A stretch of DNA of 64,000 nucleotides from Shewanella electrodiphila (GTDB lineage Bacteria; Pseudomonadota; Gammaproteobacteria; Enterobacterales; Shewanellaceae), in assembly GCF_023283985.1 (NCBI RefSeq), contig NZ_JAKIKU010000014.1, positions 46,789-110,788 on the forward strand, in the 5' to 3' direction. Positions 25,355 to 34,593 of the stretch are shown here, in pieces. A program made the position numbers and the translations under genes. Under the pieces are notes generated by a model. That model was not told where the DNA came from and ran no database searches. It saw only the letters and a program-made list of their open reading frames with translations. How positions within the stretch are numbered: the first letter of the stretch is position 1; every line of letters starts with the position of its first letter.

Positions 25355-25591
25355 ATGTCAAGAGTATGCCAAGTTACTGGCAAGAAGCCTATGGTTGGTA
25401 ACAACCGTTCGCACGCTAAAAATTCGACTCGTCGTCGTTTTTTACCTAACCTACAAAACCACCGTTTTTGGTTAGAAGAAGAAAAACGCTTCGTGCAACT
25501 ACGTGTATCTACTAAAGGTATCCGTATCATCGACAAAAAAGGTATTGAAGTTGTAGTTAAAGAACTTCGTGCCCGCGGCGAGAAGGTATAA
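25355..25591 (+). CDS. rpmB: Ribosomal protein L28
   Basis: A 78-residue large-subunit protein: MSRVCQVTGKKPMVGNNRSH, TRRRFLPNLQNHRFW and the C-terminal IRIIDKKGIEVVV segment match E. coli L28. The start follows GGAG. rpmG begins 6 bp after the stop. Confidence 0.98.
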   Translation: MSRVCQVTGKKPMVGNNRSHAKNSTRRRFLPNLQNHRFWLEEEKRFVQLRVSTKGIRIIDKKGIEVVVKELRARGEKV

Positions 25592-25597
25592 TAGAAA

Positions 25598-25771
25598 ATG
25601 GCTAAATCTAAAGGTAATCGTGAGAAGATCAAATTAGTATCTAGTGCTAAAACTGGTCACTTCTACACTACTGAAAAAAATAAGCGTAACATGCCTGAAA
25701 AAATGGAAATCAAGAAATTTGATCCAGTTATTCGTCAGCACGTTATGTACAAAGAAGCTAAAATCAAGTAA
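25598..25771 (+). CDS. rpmG: Ribosomal protein L33
   Basis: A 57-residue protein read directly from the sequence: [20 protein letters not shown], then [20 protein letters not shown] and [17 protein letters not shown]. It is the zinc-free form of L33, with no CxxC pairs. It is co-transcribed with rpmB and ends at a strong terminator. Confidence 0.97.
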
Positions 25772-25787
25772 TTGATTCGCATCTTTT

Positions 25788-25816
25788 AAAAAGCCCCTTT
25801 ATTGGGGCTTTTTTTT
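25788..25816 (+). terminator. Terminator of rpmB–rpmG
   Basis: The stem AAAAAGCCCC/GGGGCTTTTT with loop TTTATT is followed by more T's, 17 bp after the rpmG stop. Confidence 0.93.
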
Positions 25817-26302
25817 GGCCTTTTTTCAGTTAACCAGCCCTAGCTTTTATTTGTATAAGTACGCTCTCGCTTTATCAAAACTTTAGTCAGCGTCACTGAA
25901 ACTCACCTTTAAAACTAGCAAGATATCTTTACAGCCGTTGAATTTACTAATCCAAGTTTGGTAGTCATTCTGTCATCTTATGGGACTAGGCTGCCGATTT
26001 AGTGGCTGATGTCTTCTGTTTCACCACAATAGCCTGATTAAAATGACCTAGCAGCGTACAGGTTGAAGTAGAGTCATAAATCATACTGTGTGTCCTTCGT
26101 TTGAATAGTGTGTGCAAAAATGTGTTAACACTGACGAATGGTCGCCTTATTCTGTTGCTATTGTTGATGTGTTTAAACAAAGCAAATGCGACTTGTTTGA
26201 ATAGAGTGGAGATGATTGAGCAGTAAATTGTTAGCCGTAATCAATAAGTATTCACTCATAAAAGAATAAAAAGTCTTAGCTAGACCAATATAATGCTTTT
26301 AA
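25817..26302. other. Long non-coding stretch before argA
   Basis: Nearly 490 bp between the rpmG terminator and the argA control region contain no ORF with a credible ribosome-binding site or recognisable product, and no repeat or RNA structure that I can support. Confidence 0.5.
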
Positions 26303-26341
26303 AGTGAATTTAAATGCAATATTATTGATTAATTATATTGT
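26303..26341. promoter_or_regulatory. Tandem ARG boxes (ArgR operator) upstream of argA
   Basis: TGAATTTAAATGCA (26305–26318) matches 13 of 14 positions of the ArgR consensus TGAATwwwwATTCA. A weaker copy, TGATTAATTATATT, starts at 26326, exactly 21 bp on, the spacing expected for paired boxes bound by one ArgR hexamer. They lie about 50–85 bp before the argA start. Confidence 0.65.
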
Positions 26342-26389
26342 TGGCGAATTCGCTAATGAAACCGATTAGTTTACTTGTTAGGGGTTAAT

Positions 26390-27715
26390 GTGCCTTTGAG
26401 AACCACAGAACTTGTTGATGGCTTCCGTCATTCTGCGCCGTATGTCAACGTACATAGGGGTAAAACCTTTGTTGTCATGTTAGGCGGTGAAGCGCTATTA
26501 CATAACCAGTTCCGCAGTATTTTAAACGATGTTGCGCTGCTGCATTCATTAGGCATTAAAGTGGTACTGGTGTATGGCGCTAGGCCGCAGATTGATGCAG
26601 CGCTTCATGATGCAAACATTGAACCTAGTTATCACAACGGCGTTCGTATTACTGATGAAGACTCGCTAAAGGTCATTAAACAAGTCGCAGGTGCGGTGCA
26701 GTTTGATATTACTGCAAGGTTATCAATGAGCCTTGGCAATACGCCGATGCAAAATGCGCAAATTAACTTAGTCAGTGGCAATTTTGTTATCGCACAGCCT
26801 CTAGGTATCGATGATGGTGTTGATTTTTGCCTAACGGGTAAAGTCCGTCGTATTGATACTCAAGGACTTGAGCGTCAGTTGAATAACAACTGTATTGTGT
26901 TGATGGGCCCTATGGCGGTCTCAGTGACTGGTGAGTGCTTTAACTTAACAGCGGAAGAGGTTGCCACCAAAGTTGCGATAAAATTGAAAGCAGACAAGAT
27001 TATCGGCTTTAGTAGCACTCACGGTATTTTAGATCAAGCAGGTGAAGTGATTGCTGAGCTGATGCCAAATGGTGCGCAAACCATTTGGGATGAGATGAAC
27101 CAAGCTGGACAAGCTTGTGTGGGGACTATGGCATTTTTAAAAGCCAGTATTGATGCTTGCAGAAACGGCGTCCCGCGTTGCCACTTAGTCAGTTATCTTG
27201 AAGATGGTACCTTACTGCAAGAGCTGTTCTCTCGTGAAGGTATTGGTACCCAGATTGTTACTGAAAGTGCTGAACGTTTAAGACGGGCCAACATTGGCGA
27301 TATCGGTGGGGTGCTGGATTTAATCCGCCCATTAGAAGAACAAGGCATTTTAGTACGTCGTTCACGTGAGCAACTTGAAATGGAAATTGAACAGTTCATG
27401 CTGATTGAGCGTGACAGTTTAGTGATTGGTTGTGCGGCTTTGTATCCTTTTGAAGAAGACAATGCCGGTGAGTTTGCATGTTTAGTGGTGCATCCTGATT
27501 ATCGTGATGCGGATCGTGGCAGCGTGTTATTGAATAACATTATTGGTCAGGCGAGAGTGCGCGGTTATTCACGCTTATTTGCATTAACCACGCGTAGTAT
27601 TCATTGGTTCTTAGAACATGGCTTTAATATCGTTGAAGTTGATGCTTTGCCGAATGTGAAAAAACAGCTTTATAACTTTCAGCGTAAATCAAAAATTTTA
27701 GCGTTAGATTTATAA
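26390..27715 (+). CDS. argA: N-acetylglutamate synthase
   Basis: First step of arginine synthesis, acetylating glutamate with acetyl-CoA. An N-terminal amino-acid-kinase-like domain (VVMLGGEALLHNQF, VYGARPQIDAAL, ITARLSMSLGNTP) is fused to a C-terminal GNAT acetyltransferase domain (VVHPDYRDADRGSVLL, TTRSIHWFLEHGF). The GTG at 26390 with AGGGG five bases upstream gives 441 residues, close to the E. coli protein (443). ARG boxes upstream imply ArgR control. Confidence 0.95.
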   Translation: MPLRTTELVDGFRHSAPYVNVHRGKTFVVMLGGEALLHNQFRSILNDVALLHSLGIKVVLVYGARPQIDAALHDANIEPSYHNGVRITDEDSLKVIKQVAGAVQFDITARLSMSLGNTPMQNAQINLVSGNFVIAQPLGIDDGVDFCLTGKVRRIDTQGLERQLNNNCIVLMGPMAVSVTGECFNLTAEEVATKVAIKLKADKIIGFSSTHGILDQAGEVIAELMPNGAQTIWDEMNQAGQACVGTMAFLKASIDACRNGVPRCHLVSYLEDGTLLQELFSREGIGTQIVTESAERLRRANIGDIGGVLDLIRPLEEQGILVRRSREQLEMEIEQFMLIERDSLVIGCAALYPFEEDNAGEFACLVVHPDYRDADRGSVLLNNIIGQARVRGYSRLFALTTRSIHWFLEHGFNIVEVDALPNVKKQLYNFQRKSKILALDL

Positions 27716-27737
27716 ACCTAACAAATTTGACGTAATA

Positions 27738-27774
27738 AATGCCACTTCATGGTCATACATGGGTGGCATTTTTG
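27738..27774 (+). terminator. Terminator after argA
   Basis: AAATGCCAC/GTGGCATTT with a 16-base loop and a following T run, 22 bp after the argA stop. Confidence 0.8.
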
Positions 27775-27831
27775 TTATGCTGGGCAAAACTATCAGCTCG
27801 CTATTAGCACTTATAAGCCTTTGGAAGAATA

Positions 27832-28353
27832 ATGAATATTGAACTTGCAGGACTCTCTAGTAATGCCATGGCGAATTTTATTGGCTTGTTAATTGGCTTA
27901 GTGCTGTTAACGATACTGCTCAAAGTAAAAAAATTGCCGAGTGCGGCATTTTATTCAAGCTTAGGGATTATTATTGCAGTTTTCGCTTTGTTTTCGGTCA
28001 CCATGTATCAATCGAGCCAGGCAAGGGTATCGGTAAGTCAGTCGGGTGCTGTTGAGGTGAATATTCCATTATATGGTCAACACTTTGAGGCGGACGAGGT
28101 GGATTGGCAGCAAGCGCAGTTAATAAACCTATCACAAGCGCCTCAATTCACCCCTAGTAGACGAACTAACGGGCTAGGCTTAACAGGGTATTCTTTGGGT
28201 TGGTTTACGCTTAAAAACGGCGATAAAGCCTTAGTGTCGGTAACAACTAATGAAGGTGTGCTGCTTGTGCCAACTGACAAAGGTTATTCGCTATTATTGT
28301 CAGTGGAAAATTCGCAAGCAGCAATGGCTAGCATCACTGCGTTGCTAGATTAA
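27832..28353 (+). CDS. Membrane protein with bacterial PH-like domain
   Basis: A 173-residue protein with two N-terminal membrane helices (about 14–31 and 41–60), then a periplasmic or cytoplasmic domain containing LTGYSLGWFTLKNGDKALVSV and GVLLVPTDKGYSLLLSVE, typical of the bacterial pleckstrin-homology family (bPH_5-like). The role is unknown. It is convergent with rarD with only 2 bp between the stop codons and no intervening terminator. Confidence 0.75.
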   Translation: MNIELAGLSSNAMANFIGLLIGLVLLTILLKVKKLPSAAFYSSLGIIIAVFALFSVTMYQSSQARVSVSQSGAVEVNIPLYGQHFEADEVDWQQAQLINLSQAPQFTPSRRTNGLGLTGYSLGWFTLKNGDKALVSVTTNEGVLLVPTDKGYSLLLSVENSQAAMASITALLD

Positions 28354-28355
28354 GA

Positions 28356-29252
28356 TTAAGTCTGCTTTAAACGTCGTCTGCGTTGCAGTGCCATGTCAGT
28401 GGTAAAGATCAGCAGTGCACTCCAAATAAAGCCGAAGGTAATGCCTTTTTCAATATCAAAGGGTTCGTTGTATAAAAATATCGCCAGCACAAACATGATA
28501 CTTGGGCCGATATATTGGAAGAAGCCCAGCATGGATAATGGAATACGCATCGCAGCCCCTGCAAAACACAGGAGTGGCACTGTGGTGACAATACCGGCTG
28601 CGATAAGGGTTAAGTTCATCGTCAGATCATTGGTAAAGATGTTTGCTGTTGCCGTATCTAATGTCAGCATTAAATAGCCGAACGCCACAGGCAACAAAAT
28701 CGCAGTTTCAACCAGCAAACCGGTTTTTGCATCAATGTTGACCTTTTTACGCAATAAGCCATAAAAACCAAAAGAACAGGCTAAAGCCAGTGATACCAGC
28801 GGAATTGAACCAAACGAAATAAGTTGGATCAGCACTCCAATACTGGCAAGTGCCACTGCCACCCATTGCAGTTTTCTAAGTCGCTCAGATAAGAACACCA
28901 TGCCAAGTAACACATTGAATAATGGGTTAATAAAATAGCCTAAACTGGCATCTAGCATGTGGTCATTATTTATCGCCCAAATGAAAATCAGCCAGTTAAC
29001 AGCAATCAGTACCGAGGTTACGGTTAACACCAGCAGTTGTTTGGGCTGTTTCAGAACGAGTTTCAGGCGCGAGAATCCACCGATAAACTGCATTAAGATA
29101 ATGATAAAGAAAAATGACCACACCACTCGGTGAGCCAAAGTTTCAAATGCAGACACATCGCTTAATAATTTAAAATAAAGCGGCGCAATTCCCCAAAGGA
29201 AATAGGCACAAATGGCAAGGGCAATGCCTTTACGGTGTTCAAGATCTTGCAT
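28356..29252 (-). CDS. rarD: RarD, EamA-family permease
   Basis: A 298-residue protein with about ten membrane helices and the RarD start ALAICAYFLWGIAPLYFKLL, then FETLAHRVVWSFFF, LGYFINPLFNVLLG and GFFQYIGPSIMF. E. coli RarD belongs to the drug/metabolite transporter superfamily; the natural substrate is unknown. The ATG at 29252 matches the family N-terminus, though no strong ribosome-binding site is present. It stands next to yigI as in E. coli. Confidence 0.92.
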   Translation of the reverse strand: MQDLEHRKGIALAICAYFLWGIAPLYFKLLSDVSAFETLAHRVVWSFFFIIILMQFIGGFSRLKLVLKQPKQLLVLTVTSVLIAVNWLIFIWAINNDHMLDASLGYFINPLFNVLLGMVFLSERLRKLQWVAVALASIGVLIQLISFGSIPLVSLALACSFGFYGLLRKKVNIDAKTGLLVETAILLPVAFGYLMLTLDTATANIFTNDLTMNLTLIAAGIVTTVPLLCFAGAAMRIPLSMLGFFQYIGPSIMFVLAIFLYNEPFDIEKGITFGFIWSALLIFTTDMALQRRRRLKQT

Positions 29253-29426
29253 GGAAACCAACTGCGCGGAAATAAAGAAAGGGCGATTGTAGGTTGCTCG
29301 GGATGATCACTCAAGTTATTAGCGTAATCATTTATTTCATGATGTCTCTCAGGTACGTGATGAACTAGTGCAATATTACCCAAGTTCATCATATTAGCGC
29401 CTAGTTCCTTATATTAAACCATCACA

Positions 29427-29891
29427 TTAGCCGACCATATAAGTGCCCGTGCCAAATGCTAAATGGGTGCCTTCTTCGTTATGCAGCTCCATACGGCATA
29501 CTGAAACGCGGTTTCCTGAGCGAATAACACAACCTGTGCCTGTGAATACTTCACCGCGACCAGGGCGTAAAAAATCTACACGCATATCGATGGTACCTAA
29601 GGTGGTTAAGCGTTTTTCTAATTGCTCTATTGTCCAATCTTCTCGACTTGAAACTAACCCAGCAAATGCGGTTAACCCGCCAACCACATCGAGCAAGGTG
29701 GCTGTGACACCGCCATGGAGAATATTTTGATGTATATTGCCGATGAGTTCAGGCTTCATTCGAATGACAACCTCAACACCTTCAGTGTCGTAGCGTTTAA
29801 TGTCTAATCCTAAAAGATTATGAAATGGCACATGCTTATCAAAAATTTCAGCCACTTGTTTTAGGGCATTTAATTGAACTTCCGTGGTCAT
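29427..29891 (-). CDS. yigI: YigI-like hot-dog thioesterase
   Basis: A 154-residue PaaI-type hot-dog fold protein. HGGVTATLLDVVGGLTAF is the acyl-CoA thioesterase active region, followed by DMRVDFLRPGRGEVFTGTG. Context supports YigI: E. coli has rarD–yigI–pldA–recQ, here rarD–yigI–recQ with pldA missing and a repeat element in its place. E. coli YigI is a medium/long-chain acyl-CoA thioesterase. Confidence 0.85.
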   Translation of the reverse strand: MTTEVQLNALKQVAEIFDKHVPFHNLLGLDIKRYDTEGVEVVIRMKPELIGNIHQNILHGGVTATLLDVVGGLTAFAGLVSSREDWTIEQLEKRLTTLGTIDMRVDFLRPGRGEVFTGTGCVIRSGNRVSVCRMELHNEEGTHLAFGTGTYMVG

Positions 29892-29941
29892 AGATAGCCT
29901 TTTTATTGTTATTTTATCTGTAAAAACATGCTTTTAATTAG

Positions 29942-30222
29942 CTAGGGTCTATTGAACTTTTCTGGTTGAATTTTGTTCGAAATAAAAGCGTTTTAATCGA
30001 GGCGGATGAATTGATGCCTAGTCATCTAAGCAAAATTTATCCAACAAAGAGTAAAACGCTTTTAGTCGAACCCTTCGGGCAGCGTTTGTTGGTTATTTTT
30101 ACTGCGGTATCGACTTATTATGTAGAATAACTACACTACAAAGTCTCTGCCTTGCGACCTTGATGCATAGAATGGCCAACAACTCGCTGTAAAAACAACC
30201 TTGAAAGATCAATAGACCCTAG
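29942..30222. mobile_element. 281-bp MITE-like element with terminal inverted repeats
   Basis: The ends are inverted copies: CTAGGGTCTATTGA at 29942–29955 and TCAATAGACCCTAG at 30209–30222, with further similarity inward (ACTTTTC against GAAAGA). A second internal pair, AAAGCGTTTTA and TAAAACGCTTT, makes the left half able to fold. It has no ORF. Size, terminal inverted repeats and non-coding content fit a miniature inverted-repeat transposable element; a TA duplication at the edges is possible. I recall similar sequences in Shewanella and Vibrio intergenic regions, but could not search. Confidence 0.75.
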
Positions 30223-30359
30223 AGTATTTAATCTAACTTAATTAGCTTTATAAAATCAATGATGCATATTTGAGCAGTTAAAGCTGGCTTAATCATATTG
30301 AGTCGAGACATCTGCACTGCAGTGCTTTAAAATGATGCTTCTTATCTGCAGCCCAATAG

Positions 30360-32240
30360 ATGGATAGCCCTATTTCCAGTTCAAGCTCAAGCCAAGCGAT
30401 AGATCAAATCGACATTGCCCCCGCCGATTCTCAACAAGAGTCGCAGGATGTGCTTGGGCATCAGTTACAACAAATTTTTGGTTACCGTGATTTTCGCGAA
30501 GGGCAACGGGAGATTATTGAGCAGACATTAAGTGGGCAAGACACCTTGGTGATTATGCCTACGGGTGGCGGCAAGAGTATGTGCTACCAGCTGCCAGCAT
30601 TAATTCTTCCGGGTTTAACTGTTGTTGTTTCTCCTTTGATTTCCTTGATGAAAGATCAAGTTGATAGCTTAACGCAATCGGGCGTTGCAGCCGCTTATTT
30701 GAACTCTTCTCTTCCGCGCGATGAAACCGTGGCTATTTTACGTCGGCTGCATCAAGGCGAAATTAAATTACTCTATGTCTCTCCAGAGCGTTTATTAAGA
30801 CCTGACTTTATCGAGCGCTTACATGAACTCAATGTGTCATTATTTGCTATTGATGAAGCGCATTGTATCAGCCAGTGGGGACATGACTTTAGACCTGAGT
30901 ACGCCGCACTTGGGCAGTTAAAACAGATATTTCCTTATATTCCTTTGATGGCACTAACGGCCACCGCAGATCAAGCGACCCGAGACAGCATTTGTCAGCG
31001 CCTACAAATTCAGCCGTTTTGTCTTTTATCGAGCTTTGATAGACCGAATATTCGATATACCGTGGTTGAAAAACTCAATGCTGCCAATCAACTTAAGCAA
31101 TTTTTACAATTGCAAAAAGGCAGTAATGGCATTATTTACTGCAGTAGTCGTCGCCGAGTCGACGAAGTCGCTGACAGGCTAAAACTGCAAGGTTTCAGTG
31201 CTGCGGCATATCATGCGGGCATGACTCAAGAAGAGCGCATTGATATTCAGGATAAGTTTTTAAAAGACAAAATTGACATAGTGGTCGCAACGGTTGCGTT
31301 TGGTATGGGGATTAACAAGTCCAATGTTCGCTTTGTGGTGCATTACGATATTCCCAAAAGTGTTGAATCTTACTATCAAGAAACCGGCCGTGCGGGGCGT
31401 GATGGCTTAGATGCTGAAGCGTATATGTTGTTTGATCCGGCAGATATTGGCCGAGTAAAACATCTGATTGAGCAATCAGAGCCAGGGCCACAGCAAGATG
31501 TTGAGTTTCATAAAATGAATACCATGGCGGCTTTTGCTGAAGCGCAAACTTGTCGTCGCCAAGTGTTACTGCATTACTTTGACGAAAGCGCAGATAAGCC
31601 TTGTGGTAACTGTGACGTTTGTATTGATCCGCCAAAGCGCTATGACGGTACTGAAGATGCAAAGAAAGTCCTTTCTTGTATCTTTAGGCTTAATCAACAC
31701 TTTGGTGTTAATCAGGTGATTGATGTACTGCGCGGCTCAAAAGCCGCTAATGTGATGGACCGAGGTCATAATAAGTTATCGACTTGGGGCATTGGCAAAG
31801 AGCATAGTCATGAATATTGGTTATCGGTAACTCGTCAGCTCATTCATCGTGGGCTGGCTAGCCAAGATATCACTCGAGGTTCATCGGTTAAGTTAAACGA
31901 GTCAGCAAGACCAGTATTAAGAGGCGATGTGACTTTGCAGCTAGCTGAGCCACGTATTCAGTTAGTGACCACCAAGCGCCGTTCGAGTTCATCACGTGCA
32001 CCACAACAATATGATCGCAAATTGTTTGCTCGTCTTAAGTTACTGCGTCGTGAGTTAGCTGAAGAACATGATGTGCCACCTTACTTGGTATTTAATGACG
32101 CAACCTTAGCCGAAATGTCGGCCATGGTGCCGACCAGTGCTGGCGAGATGTTGGCGGTCAATGGTGTCGGTGAACGTAAATTAAGCCGTTTCGGTAATGC
32201 GTTTTTAGATGAAATCAGTCAATACCTGATTGAGAACTAG
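30360..32240 (+). CDS. recQ: ATP-dependent DNA helicase RecQ
   Basis: A 3'-to-5' superfamily 2 helicase for recombination and stalled-fork processing. Order: Walker A MPTGGGKS (66–73), DEAH box (165–168), QWGHDFRPEY, the QETGRAGRDG motif VI, the RQC zinc site (CRRQVLLHYF...CGNCDVC, about 398–420) and a C-terminal HRDC domain ending in VNGVGERKLSRFG. It is 626 residues, with a longer Ser/Gln-rich N-terminus than E. coli (about 20 extra). The chosen ATG has no clear ribosome-binding site, so the exact start is uncertain. Confidence 0.95.
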   Translation: MDSPISSSSSSQAIDQIDIAPADSQQESQDVLGHQLQQIFGYRDFREGQREIIEQTLSGQDTLVIMPTGGGKSMCYQLPALILPGLTVVVSPLISLMKDQVDSLTQSGVAAAYLNSSLPRDETVAILRRLHQGEIKLLYVSPERLLRPDFIERLHELNVSLFAIDEAHCISQWGHDFRPEYAALGQLKQIFPYIPLMALTATADQATRDSICQRLQIQPFCLLSSFDRPNIRYTVVEKLNAANQLKQFLQLQKGSNGIIYCSSRRRVDEVADRLKLQGFSAAAYHAGMTQEERIDIQDKFLKDKIDIVVATVAFGMGINKSNVRFVVHYDIPKSVESYYQETGRAGRDGLDAEAYMLFDPADIGRVKHLIEQSEPGPQQDVEFHKMNTMAAFAEAQTCRRQVLLHYFDESADKPCGNCDVCIDPPKRYDGTEDAKKVLSCIFRLNQHFGVNQVIDVLRGSKAANVMDRGHNKLSTWGIGKEHSHEYWLSVTRQLIHRGLASQDITRGSSVKLNESARPVLRGDVTLQLAEPRIQLVTTKRRSSSSRAPQQYDRKLFARLKLLRRELAEEHDVPPYLVFNDATLAEMSAMVPTSAGEMLAVNGVGERKLSRFGNAFLDEISQYLIEN

Positions 32241-32649
32241 TCCTTTCGCCTTTTATGGTGCCTTTGCTAATGTCCTTCCATAAAATGAACCCTTTAATGA
32301 ACACTAAAGGCCTCGTTGTCACTCCTGAACCAATGTTTTAATTCTCGAACGATACTCACTTCTAAAAATTCTTTCTTGTGACTTACAGTAATAGCAATCA
32401 GATTAAGTTTATTTCATATTTTATATAATCAAAATGATGGATGCTTGTTCAATTTTTTTATGCAAGTTTTATCCGTTGCTAACTTGGTTGTTTTTCAATG
32501 TAAAACTGAGTGAAAATAAATGCTTAAATCACTGTATATCAAGCTTTACGCTTAGTTGTTGTGTTCAAAAAGATTGGTTTAACTCCATTTATGCTAAGCA
32601 AACCTAAGGTATTCTCTTAACCAATGGTAAAAAGATGAATAAATTGGGG

Positions 32650-32678
32650 TTGACACAGCAGGCTGGTCACGTTAAAAA
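32650..32678 (+). promoter_or_regulatory. Probable promoter of the leu operon
   Basis: A perfect -35 TTGACA (32650–32655) is followed after 17 bp by TAAAAA (32673–32678), a modest -10. Transcription from here would cover the leucine leader peptide and attenuator. Confidence 0.55.
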
Positions 32679-32722
32679 GTGGGTATAGAAAAATTTAATT
32701 TAAGAATAATTAGTTAACTTTA

Positions 32723-32812
32723 ATGAATATTTATAGTGGTAACATTCTCCTAGGTCTCCTTCTTCTCTTACGCAATATTTGCGCGGAGTCCTTTGTGTTA
32801 CTTGCTAAATAA
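32723..32812 (+). CDS. leuL: Leucine operon leader peptide
   Basis: A 29-codon ORF encodes MNIYSGNILLGLLLLLRNIC followed by AESFVLLAK. It has nine leucines, five of them consecutive (residues 12–16) and two more at 9–10. It lies 212 bp before leuA and 17 bp before a strong terminator. This is the classic attenuation design: leucyl-tRNA shortage stalls the ribosome on the Leu run and prevents the terminator from forming. No homology to the E. coli leuL sequence is needed for this. The ribosome-binding site is weak. Confidence 0.85.
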   Translation: MNIYSGNILLGLLLLLRNICAESFVLLAK

Positions 32813-32829
32813 GTTTACTGGCATTCACA

Positions 32830-32859
32830 AACCCCGCGCTAACAGCCGCGGGGTTTTTT
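32830..32859 (+). terminator. leu operon attenuator terminator
   Basis: The 9-bp GC-rich stem AACCCCGCG/CGCGGGGTT with an eight-base loop is followed by six T's. It lies between leuL and leuA, so it is an intra-operon attenuator rather than an operon end. An upstream pairing CGCAA/TTGCG near 32771–32783, inside leuL, could take part in the alternative structures. Confidence 0.9.
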
Positions 32860-33024
32860 GTTTCTAGAACCGATTGATTTTAAAAACAGACCAATTAAAG
32901 CAACAAATTGAACGAACAAATACAGCTAACGAATTGGATTTAAGTACGACCAGAAAGATGGGATTAAATCGTTAGCTAAGCGAACAAACTTTTACTTGAA
33001 CAATAGGTTCGATGGAGAAAACTG

Positions 33025-34593
33025 ATGTCCAATAGAGTCATAATATTTGATACTACATTGAGAGACGGCGAGCAGGCGTTAGCAGCGAGTTTAACGGTCA
33101 AAGAAAAACTGCAAATCGCACTGGCGCTTGAACGTTTAGGTGTTGATGTTATGGAAGTCGGTTTTCCTGTTTCATCACCTGGTGATTTCCAGTCGGTACA
33201 AACTATTGCGAAGACAATTAAAAATAGCCGCGTGTGTGCTTTGTCCCGTGCATTAGAAAAAGATATCGATGCTGCAGCGCAAGCAATGTCTGTTGCAGAT
33301 CAGTTCCGTATTCACACCTTTATTTCAACTTCAACGATTCACGTAGAGAGCAAATTAAAGCGCTCTTTTGATGATGTACTAGAAATGGCCGTGAGCGCGG
33401 TTAAATATGCGCGCCGTTTTACTGATGATGTTGAGTTTTCTTGTGAAGATGCTGGACGTACACCAATTGATAACTTGTGCCGCATGGTAGAGCAAGCAAT
33501 TAAAGCAGGCGCGCGCACGATTAATATTCCTGACACTGTGGGCTACACAGTACCAAGTGAGTTTGGTGGCATCATTCAAACTTTATTCAACCGTGTCCCA
33601 AATATCGACCAAGCGGTTATCTCAGTGCATTGTCATGATGACTTAGGTTTATCGGTTGCTAACTCGATTACTGCCGTTGAACACGGCGCACGTCAAATTG
33701 AATGTACGGTTAACGGTATTGGTGAGCGTGCAGGTAACTGTTCATTAGAAGAAATCGCGATGATCCTTGCTACGCGCAAGAATTTGCTAGGGCTTGAAAG
33801 CAATATCAATGCAAAAGAAATCCACCGCACCTCATCGCTTGTCAGTCAGTTATGTAATATGCCAATCCAAGCTAATAAAGCGGTGGTGGGCACCAATGCA
33901 TTCTCTCATTCTTCAGGTATTCACCAAGATGGCATGCTTAAAGCGAAAAATACCTACGAGATTATGACGCCAGAAAGCATTGGTTTAAATCGTAATAACT
34001 TAAACATGACCTCTCGTTCAGGCCGTCACGTGATTAAGCACCGTATGGAAGAAATGGGCTACAAGGCAACTGATTACGATATGGATACCTTGTACGAACA
34101 GTTTTTAAACTTGGCAGATAAAAAAGGCCAAGTGTTTGATTACGATCTTGAAGCATTGGTGTTTATGGAAGCGCAATCTCAAGACGATGATAACTATTCA
34201 TTAGAGCACCTAATGGTGCATTCAGATTCGACAGAAGGTGTCGCAACGGCAACGGTTCGCATCATCGTGGATGGTAAAGAAATTACAGAGGCTGCGACCG
34301 GTAACGGTCCAGTTGATGCGGCGTATAACGCGATAGCTCGCGCTACTGGCCGCACCATCAATATTACTAATTACAAATTAGGTGCAAAAGGCGAAGGCCA
34401 AAATGCATTAGGTCAAGTGGATATAACTGCTGAGTACAATAAGCAGACATTCCACGGTGTTGGTCTAGCGACAGATGTGGTTGAGTCTTCAGCACAAGCG
34501 TTAGTGCATGTGATGAATTTGACATACCGCGCAGATAAGGTCGCCAATTATAAACAACAGATTCATAAAGATAGGGAGTTAGGTGGAGTATGA
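33025..34593 (+). CDS. leuA: 2-isopropylmalate synthase
   Basis: Condenses acetyl-CoA with 2-ketoisovalerate, the committed step of leucine synthesis. It has the TIM-barrel N-terminus VIIFDTTLRDGEQA, HCHDDLGLSVANSI, INGIGERAGN-type loop and HSSGIHQDGMLK, followed by the C-terminal regulatory domain that senses leucine. 522 residues, GGAGA ribosome-binding site. Its stop overlaps the leuB start (ATGA). Confidence 0.97.
   Translation: MSNRVIIFDTTLRDGEQALAASLTVKEKLQIALALERLGVDVMEVGFPVSSPGDFQSVQTIAKTIKNSRVCALSRALEKDIDAAAQAMSVADQFRIHTFISTSTIHVESKLKRSFDDVLEMAVSAVKYARRFTDDVEFSCEDAGRTPIDNLCRMVEQAIKAGARTINIPDTVGYTVPSEFGGIIQTLFNRVPNIDQAVISVHCHDDLGLSVANSITAVEHGARQIECTVNGIGERAGNCSLEEIAMILATRKNLLGLESNINAKEIHRTSSLVSQLCNMPIQANKAVVGTNAFSHSSGIHQDGMLKAKNTYEIMTPESIGLNRNNLNMTSRSGRHVIKHRMEEMGYKATDYDMDTLYEQFLNLADKKGQVFDYDLEALVFMEAQSQDDDNYSLEHLMVHSDSTEGVATATVRIIVDGKEITEAATGNGPVDAAYNAIARATGRTINITNYKLGAKGEGQNALGQVDITAEYNKQTFHGVGLATDVVESSAQALVHVMNLTYRADKVANYKQQIHKDRELGGV

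Noticed and set aside
25986..26180. 64-residue minus-strand ORF before argA
   Set aside because: No ribosome-binding site, no recognisable protein character, and it lies in AT-rich intergenic sequence.
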